A stretch of DNA of 64,000 bases from Metallyticus violacea (Eukaryota; Arthropoda; Insecta; Mantodea; Metallyticidae), in contig CM060842.1 in NCBI GenBank assembly GCA_030762175.1, positions 70,545,501-70,609,500 on the forward strand, given 5' to 3'. The notes beneath the pieces are model-generated. The model was not told the DNA's origin, did no database searches, and saw only the letters and a program-made list of their open reading frames with translations. Shown one piece after another: positions 56,936 to 64,000 of this stretch. The position numbers and the translations under genes were made by a program. Every line of letters begins with the position of its first letter. Position 1 is the first letter of the stretch.

Positions 56936-58499
56936 TTTATTGTATAAGAAATATTTTTTAGCACTTACTGAATATCCCCAAAACATTATTCCATGAGACA
57001 TTAAGGAATGGAAGTATGAATGTACTATTTTTAGGATGCTCCTACTTATAAGGTGAATTAACAATCTGATTGCACAATGTGTACTGACTGGGAGCTACAT
57101 ATATGGAATCATTATGTACTTTAGATCTGCTTCTGCTGCTGGTATGCGGAAACGAACACTAATGGATTACTGATTATTATTTGTCTTTAAGGTGGCAGAT
57201 TTGGGATGAGCAGAGCATAATACACTCCATAAAATTAAGCAAATTATGCTTAAGTAGTTCAACAGTGCCCTGCAAAATGGATTGTCATTCATATTTTTAA
57301 AAAATTTACTATGTAAGCTGCAATGGAGTTCACATGAGGTTTAATGATCTTATTGAATCTTCTGAGCACTACTGCAGTACTATTATGTATAAGATGGAAA
57401 ATACATTTCATAATGAGAAATTGCATGCAAGAAAGATGTTAGGACAAAGATTTAAACTGAAAAAAGGGAATGTTTACAGTACAATTTTATGTTGAACATA
57501 ACTTAGTGGGAATAGAGCTTTTACCAACAAAGATGTAAACAATTGTGAAGCTGTGATATAGTGGCATATCTATTATCTTACACTAGGCAGAGTTTTCTGT
57601 TAGTTTCAGGCATATTTATTTATGTACAACAGGCAGTACATCTTGATATTTTAGCCCAAGCTTACCCCACATTTCATAATATTATAAACATCATACAAAT
57701 AAGTAAACTACAAATAAATAAATAAACAAATAAATCCCCCTTATGATTCCATATTTTGTCTACTCACTTCACTTCCATTTCATCTTAATCCTCCGTAAAA
57801 ACTCTCCTAAGCCCCTTATCTATACCTGATTATTAAAGATGTTGGTAAGTAGTAGTAGTTTTATTATTTTTTCAAGCCTTTCTATCTAAATAATGTTTTT
57901 CCACACTTATCTTCCTCTTTACATTCTAACAAAATGTAATTTGCATCCTTATAACTCCCATTAACATGAGCCCAGGAGCACTCTCTGCTTTTTTCCTAGA
58001 GCCTCACAATCCCCAAACCCCTAATCTAAATCATATAGTACAGTCTCTCTTCTTGCTGTTATCTCTATCTCTATACACCTCTTTTCCAACCATGAGTCAA
58101 GAATACTTGGGGAAAAAAAACAAATATATGTTTTCAGAAAAATAAAGCATTTTTCAGCCACGTCACACACTACCAAATTTTAACAAGTAGAAGGGTCACT
58201 TTGAACATCTTTGTAATAATGGGTTTTTGTTATAAATAAAAGAGTGTTTAAGAGCGTAATATTAATTAGTAAATTTATTTTATACCTAACAGATGCCAAT
58301 AGATAACCAGATAAGAGTTGCTTGCATGAGCGTGTAGATATTTGATGTGTAGACTGAATGCTTGCAAGTGTGGAAAAGATAGGTGTCGTGTTGCAGTCAT
58401 ATAGAGCAAGTAGGGCAGTTCAATGTCAAAAAATTCAAAAGTACAGATAAAAAACAAACCTACAGACAATAAGCTTTAGGAAGGTGCTAAAGCAGGCTG
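56216..58499. other. Intergenic AT-rich DNA with TTA microsatellite
   Basis: No gene recognised. The (TTA)n tract is at 56896-56934. Confidence 0.45.
56896..56934. repeat. (TTA)13 microsatellite
   Basis: Perfect triplet run of about 39 bp, reading as poly-Tyr in one frame. Confidence 0.95.
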
Positions 58500-59500
58500 T
58501 TCTATTATTAATTTGAGGAGTAGAACAAAACCCAGGACCAATAATGGAGGAATTGAAGGATAAGTCAATAGCTGAAAATATTAAGGAAATTAAAACCAGG
58601 TAGGCAAGAATAGAAGAGAAAATGGAGAAAAGCATGGAAGATATAAAACAGAAGATCAAACAGGAATTAGGAGTAGAGCTAGCGGAATACAGAAGCAGAA
58701 TAGTCAAATTAGTGAAGTTGATAGACATGAGCAAGAAGCTGAATATAGTGATTTTTGGAGTGGAAGAAATAAGAAAAGAAAAGTATGGGAAGAAGTGGAA
58801 GAAATTATTGAAGGAAAATGGCTTCAAACTGATGAATGGGAAATTATAGACTCCTGGAGAATTGGATGAAAGGATGGGAGACCAAGACCAATTATAGTCA
58901 AATTGGCCACAAGTAATTTTAAGAGGAAAGTATTAGGTAATACCAGTAATACATTTATTGAGAATGATTATAGGAAAACAAAATGAGAAGTAAGAGCAGA
59001 ATGCAACTATGGATGATGCAGCATTAGGGTGGCCAGAGGAAAGGAGAGAAGAAAGGGTAATATAACCTGCAACCAAGAGACAAAGCAGGCAGCAAGAGTC
59101 CACCGAAACAGCTGGGTGAAGAAGAATCTTTGTTGGGGTTCTGCATGGAAGGGGGGCTCGAGCTAGACAGCAGGCAGCATGGGGGGCATAGGCTGACATG
59201 AATATAAGGAAAGACAGGAGGATGGATTGTCGTGACATTGCCCTCGTACAGTATTTTTGAAATAGAGGGTGCCAAAAAATCAGGGACGGGCAAGAGTACA
59301 AGGGCAAAGGCAAAATTAGAGCTCTTATATGGAAGGTTTAGGAAATAACAGATAAAAGTGAAAAAGAAAATGTTCACTATGTGGAAAACAAATATGGGTT
59401 TACAGTGTATAATGGAGCCCAGAAACAAAAACATGCAGAGAAAAAGTATGGATGACAAAATAGGATAATTTACTGATAGCAGTATTAGAAATTTTTGGGA
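58500..59500 (+). mobile_element. LINE ORF1 fragment (coiled-coil RNA-binding protein)
   Basis: The frame at 58600-58848 has KMEKSMEDIKQKIKQELGVE and YRSRIVKLVKLIDMSKK (coiled coil), then LNIVIFGVEEIRKEK. After a frameshift it gives DEWEIIDSWRIG, RPRPIIVKLATSNFKRKVL (58840-58935). This is the ORF1p layout of insect jockey-like LINEs: coiled coil, then an RNA-recognition-like fold with the R-x-IIVK strand. Further purine-rich sequence to about 59500 looks like degraded continuation, possibly to ORF2. It may be the same family as the ORF2 ends at 17930 and 23230. Confidence 0.6.
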
Positions 59501-62500
59501 AATGACAGGAGTTTTTGAGAAAACTGGGTAACTGTGTAGGGAAGGTAATGAGAAGTGGTGGAAGAAAGTGATTAATCAAGGAAGAGAATGTGTTAAGTGT
59601 TAATACTGAAATGGTAGTCAGTGGAAATAGGATCTATTACATATATAACCAGGATGTTAAATGTATGAGATCCTAAAGGGAAAAAACTAGCATTCTAAGA
59701 TTAGTTGTACAATTCGTAAAAGTTGAAATTTATTTGCAATCTTTGCTAAAATAAAATGCATTCATAAGCAGATATTGCCTATATACAGTCCTTTTATTTG
59801 TGCAAGTATAAGTAGAAATAGCTGATAATAAAATATGTTAAACATACTCATTGTAGCACATTTAAAACTGTTAATCCAGTTTAGTCGAAATGCACAGCAG
59901 TAGATCTATTGTCTTGCTCTTGCAATCAAAACTGGATGCTCGGCGAATCAGTGTCTCTGGAATAAATAATATTTTGCTGGACTATAACCTGCCAAAAAAT
60001 TATAACTAAAGGGCAACCATAGTGGGCCATCTCCATTTGCAATTACATCTTCCAGAACAGTTGAAAATATTAAAATTGCATTCCACTAAGGATCATAGTA
60101 CACTAGAATCAAGCAAAGAGTGTGAGGTTAATGCATTCTGTAGAACACTTAACTGATATTATGCATTACAAGAGTAAAACAAGACATATTTGATGAAGAG
60201 CAGAAATGAATATGGGTAAAAGAGAGAAAGAGTATGGTAAAACTTATAAGTGTTATGGACAAGGTTGTACACGAGAAATTACACATAAAATAAATTAAAT
60301 GCAGTATTGTCTAATTAGCGAGGCACATAATTCACAATGCATTTTGGAAACTTGGCAGTATAATAAATAGAATGTATATATACACACATTCTAACCATTG
60401 TAGTCAAAATGGCAATATAGAAGTAACAATAAAGAATATAAGCATTGCTCCAGAACTTAACAATGTAAAGTTAGTTGAGATAAGTATGAGAAGCCATATA
60501 AGGGAATGCAGTTTATTGACTCAATGCCACAAATTACGTGCAGGTAAAAGAAATATTAATATTGCTTGTAACAGAAATTATTTTATCAGGTAATAAGAAT
60601 ATATCATCAAATGGAATGTTATCAAATTATTCTTCAAGTAAGCCTTTGATATCTTCTGCTGTTCATCATGATAAGTGTGCAAAGCATGCGCCAGGAAAAA
60701 GAGTATATACATGAAACTAGTGCGTTAGTAATTTCTAGAGTGAAAATTTTAACCACTAAATTTATCATAAACAAAATACACAAACTGCATCATATGCTTT
60801 GCATCGATATAAACTATTTCCCCATGAAGGAGTGGTATTTCAGGAATATTTTCAACATCTAACTTGAAATTTCGGACACCTAAAATTAATCTGAGCTCAT
60901 ATGCGATAAAATAACAGTAAAAGCCTAATAAAGCTTATTTTTGTAAGCAAAGTTTTTTGGATATACAAAATAGTACATATTGTGTACAGGAGATATATAT
61001 TACACATAAGGGACTGAGGAAACTAAATGAACAATATTATGCTTTCTGTTGTTTTAAAAACTTAAATATTGATGCTAAATATGATTACTATAGTTCTTTC
61101 CAATTCTTGTGGTGACCAAAATAGAAATCAATATATTGCCACTCTATTATTTTATTAATCCATTGCATTGGGTTCAAAACAGACCAACATTTTTTTATGT
61201 CAATCCATATTTATCAGTAACATAACTTCTGACCATAAAACTAGCAAAATAAAAGGCAAAAATCACTCTTAAGATTAATGATTTTAATAAGCTTTTTGAT
61301 ATTAACAAACTAGCACATTCTCATTTTAGAAATGCAAAAGGGAGACGTAGCATTTTTATATGCACAATAAAATGTAATGGTAGGGTAAATACATTAGATT
61401 ATAATTAAATGGTAGCGATAAAAATATAATCATCCATAGAAAGTTAAGTTCCCTATATATGAACAAAATTAAAACAAAAATAAAGAAACAATCAAACAAA
61501 TTCTAGACAATTGTAGATATATGGTGAAAGAAGTGTCAATACTTTAGTTTGGGACCTAGAACCTTATGAGAACAAGGCTGAATACAATTACTGAATTCTA
61601 TTTTACCATTCATTCCTGGTTCTTACAAAGGTTAAATGAAAGAAGAAAAGTAGATCAAGAGGACACTGAATAAAAGAATGTGTACATTCAATAAACTTTG
61701 AAACCAGAATGGCCAGCCCTGTTTCAGGAAAATTGCTCTAGCTATAAAGTTCTATAAAACCAAATTTTAAATGATGTGGTCAATTGTGCTGGTAAAGGTC
61801 AATTATGTTGTTTAAATTATTTTGGAGATTATGTATTTAGTTTGTTGTTTGATAAATGATTTAGTTTAAATAAGCTTTAATCTTTATTTTCTTGCTTGTT
61901 AAAACAATAATCAACCCTCTGATTTCATTTGTAAATGGTTCTTTAAACAGTCTTTGGGACAAAGGCTAATTTTCTAATTTTTCTTTAACTGTATAGAGTT
62001 GATTTTAAGCTTCATTCCAACATTATAGCATTGTGTATACTACAAAATAAAATGCAAAGATGTCCAGCAAAATGCTTCAGTTTATTTGAGAATCATTTAC
62101 AAGCTCTGTTGGGCACAATTAACTCCCAGTTAATAATTTGGCATTTATTTCATTAAATTGGCTACAGAATCCAATAATTGGTGTTTGATAATAACACATA
62201 ACAGAATATCACAGTTTCAGAAATGTAGCATACTCTTATCCCAATTTCACTTGCCGGAGGTTTTCAGCTGTAGTAGTAATAGGTAATTGCTAATTTTTAC
62301 TCCGTGGAATCGCTCCATACATAACTGCCAGTCAGTTAATTGGTTCAAGCTGGTCCTGCAGTAAACAGTAGTCAGAATGTCTGCAGCTATGATTTTCGCA
62401 CACAAACATTTATTCACCATTACCAAGCAAGAAGATGCTGGAACTGCCTCCATTTTCCATGCATTTTAGTATCAGTTTATGGTTTGCAAGCCATGTAATT

Positions 62501-62689
62501 ATCATTTCTTACTATTTAAGCTTCATTGCTTAATGTATCTGGGTTGTATCCCATGCAAAATGACCAATGGAGCTGCATTCATTTTTGGAGAAAATTCAGT
62601 TAGAAAAAAACCAAGAATTTGGTGGTTAGCTCTCTATAAATTGGAAACTTTGGTTGCTTCAACAATTCTTCTGATTAATTACACAGGTT
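59501..62689. other. Intergenic AT-rich DNA
   Basis: No gene supported. Short open frames at 60372, 60668, 62247 and 62479 show no recognised motif. Confidence 0.45.
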
Positions 62690-62901
62690 TGCAAAATTGA
62701 GAAATTTTAGCTGAATCTTATATACCTTTACAGATCCTGATAATGCCTTTTCATTTTCTTTTAAGTTGGTTTTTTTTTTTTGGCAGTTCTTTGTGCACAT
62801 CCAGCAGTAGTCTGCTATCATGTTCACATTCCATCTACCCTGGAATATGTGTTCCATTTCTTTGATATCTTGATGGAATCTTTCACCTTGTTCTTTGCTG
62901 C

Positions 62902-62934
<33 letters not shown>

Positions 62935-63985
62935 GGTGTTTAATGCCCGTTTTTACTACTGAGGCACCAAAGGCGGTGAACACTGATGATACATGAGATG
63001 AAATGATATATTGGGAAAGGATATTTTTTAAGGAAGGAAACATTCCAGGCCTAAGTTTAGGGTACCTCTCTGGCATTTGCCATTTATGAGGACTGGGGAA
63101 AACCAGGAAAAAACTTCAGTCAGGGAGGATGGTCCTGCCAGGATTCAAACTTGAGAACTTCTGCTCAAGGGGTGCACACCTTAACAACCTCGGCCACCAG
63201 TGGCAGTGTTCTTTGCTTAGAGCACCAAGATTTTTGGTAAAGTAATCAAACGGGAATCAAGGAAATGTACCTTCAGACTCACTGAACAGCCCAAATCCTT
63301 GAATTTCATTAATATTTTCTGGTGCATGTAGTTTCTCAGAAATATCCTATGCAACTCCTTTAAATGCCCTCCAAGCTTCTTTTTGAACAGTTTCCATTTT
63401 GAATACTTCATCTCTAAAGTTTTTGAAAGTCTGGACCCACAAAAACATCTTTCACTTTTGCTTCTAAGAGACCTTGAAATTTAATGTGCAAGTATTGAAG
63501 TCACTCTCCTTTATGTGACAAGGCCTTCACAAATTGTTTCATCAGTTCAAACTTTATATGAAGTGGTACAAGGAGAACTTTTCTTCAATTAACCAACCTT
63601 ATTCATAATATATTTTTGCTTCCAGGTTCTAAATTTATCCTAAATAGCCACTCTTTTGATCCAGTGCTGACTCCTATCTCTACAGTCCCATGAATAACAT
63701 GAAACAGGTAAATATAGTGTAACATTCCTGTGGTTCAAGAAGCATGGTAATTACTTTTAAATTGCCGCATATCATCCAACCATGATCATTGTGTTTCAGT
63801 TTGGAGAGGATTAATGCTAACTTTTCATAGCATTCTTTTGCACAGAATATCCTACTGGCCCTGAGGTGTACTTGCTGCCATTGTGAAGAAGTACTACCCG
63901 AGGCTCCTTTTAGATGAATTAATAAAAAGCTGTCATTCATTGACATACTGAATATTAAATTCCTTAAACAATCCAGTAACATCAC
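62690..63985 (-). mobile_element. Relic of a second arthropod orphan transposon-like family, SINE-split
   Basis: Minus strand, from the right: SFLLIHLKGASGSTSSQWQQ, LKHNDHGWMICGNLKVITML, EPQECYTIFTCFM (63700-63985), KFKDLGCSVSLKVHFLDSRL (63240-63320) and, beyond a SINE, SKEQGERFHQDIKEMEHIFQ then GRWNVNMIADYCWM (62795-62900). The conserved order HGWMxCxDLK, YPCFLC, CNMSxKxHFLxSH, EQGERFHQDIxxxExxYQGRWxxxMMADYCW recurs, from memory, in many uncharacterised arthropod proteins of transposon-like copy number. The function is unknown to me. Stops and frameshifts are frequent, and the right end runs off the window. Confidence 0.6.
62905..63206 (-). mobile_element. SINE family 1, young antisense copy with poly(A) tail and target duplication
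   Basis: A T26 run at 62905-62930 is the tail. The body runs ATGGTGTTTAATGCCCGTTT, GAGGCACCAAAGGCGGTGAA, then CCTGCCAGGATTCAAACTT (B-box complement) and CTCGGCCACCAGTGGCAG (head) at 63190-63206. TGTTCTTTGCT occurs on both sides (62889-62899 and 63207-63217), an 11-bp target site duplication. It splits the orphan element exactly between HFL..LGAL-like and SKEQGERF. Confidence 0.78.
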
Positions 63986-64000
63986 TAAAGTAAATCAGGT

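Noticed and set aside
59266..59285. GAGGGTGCCAAAAAATCAGG, resembling the TIR of the elements at 24970 and 30593
   Set aside because: The match stops after the AAAAAAT, no partner TIR lies nearby, and it falls inside LINE-derived sequence; coincidence.

Overview
This window is eukaryotic nuclear DNA, almost certainly from an arthropod and most likely an insect with a large, AT-rich, repeat-laden genome. The reasons are long introns with clean GT-AG (and one AT-AC) boundaries, tRNA-derived SINEs, Tc1/mariner, piggyBac, hAT, LINE and Penelope-like remnants, and a nuclear mitochondrial fragment whose 16S motif reads like an insect mitochondrial rRNA. No bacterial-type gene organisation is present. 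The species cannot be fixed from the sequence; a hemimetabolous insect is my best guess.

One host gene runs left to right through positions 1428-46320. Five phase-compatible exons (1428-1604, 1710-1767, 3870-3943, 35652-35713, 46049-46079) encode the last about 133 residues of a Lys/Arg/Glu/Ser-rich, charged nuclear-type protein ending in HRRSSEGKRR, followed by a short 3' UTR with two AATAAA signals. The introns are 105 bp, 2.1 kb, 31.7 kb and 10.3 kb. The last one looks like a minor-spliceosome (U12-type) AT-AC intron: it starts ATATCCTTTT, has TTCCTTAACT as branch site and ends in AC ten bases later. The protein is a charged tail that could be the C-terminus of THO complex subunit 2, but this is not proven. 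A 66-bp frame-neutral candidate cassette exon lies at 26410-26475. Upstream exons lie outside the window, and 46330-64000 looks intergenic.

Nearly everything else is transposon wreckage. Notable are at least five Penelope-like (PLE) loci: 32113-34247 (nearly intact RT plus GIY-YIG ORF with one stop, flanked by perfect 97-bp inverted repeats each carrying a hammerhead ribozyme), 34355-35470 (palindromic copy carrying a 16S NUMT), 39005-39288 (snap-back insert with a 15-bp target duplication inside a piggyBac), 49980-51480 (minus strand) and 53212-53420 (snap-back with a hammerhead-like core). Others are Tc1/mariner relics (2935, 12990, 20600, 22115, 27665, 40640, 55080), two deletion derivatives of one TIR element (24970-25846, 30593-31497), LINE pieces (17930, 23230, 58500), a BESS-domain relic (37890), a hAT C-terminus (53760), and two relics of arthropod orphan transposon families (4880 and 62690), each split by a SINE. 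Three SINE families are visible.

A pure (AC)475 microsatellite of 950 bp sits at 19375-20324, with a 66-bp exact tandem duplication just downstream of the U12 donor. The remaining stretches are AT-rich unique-looking DNA with no supportable gene.
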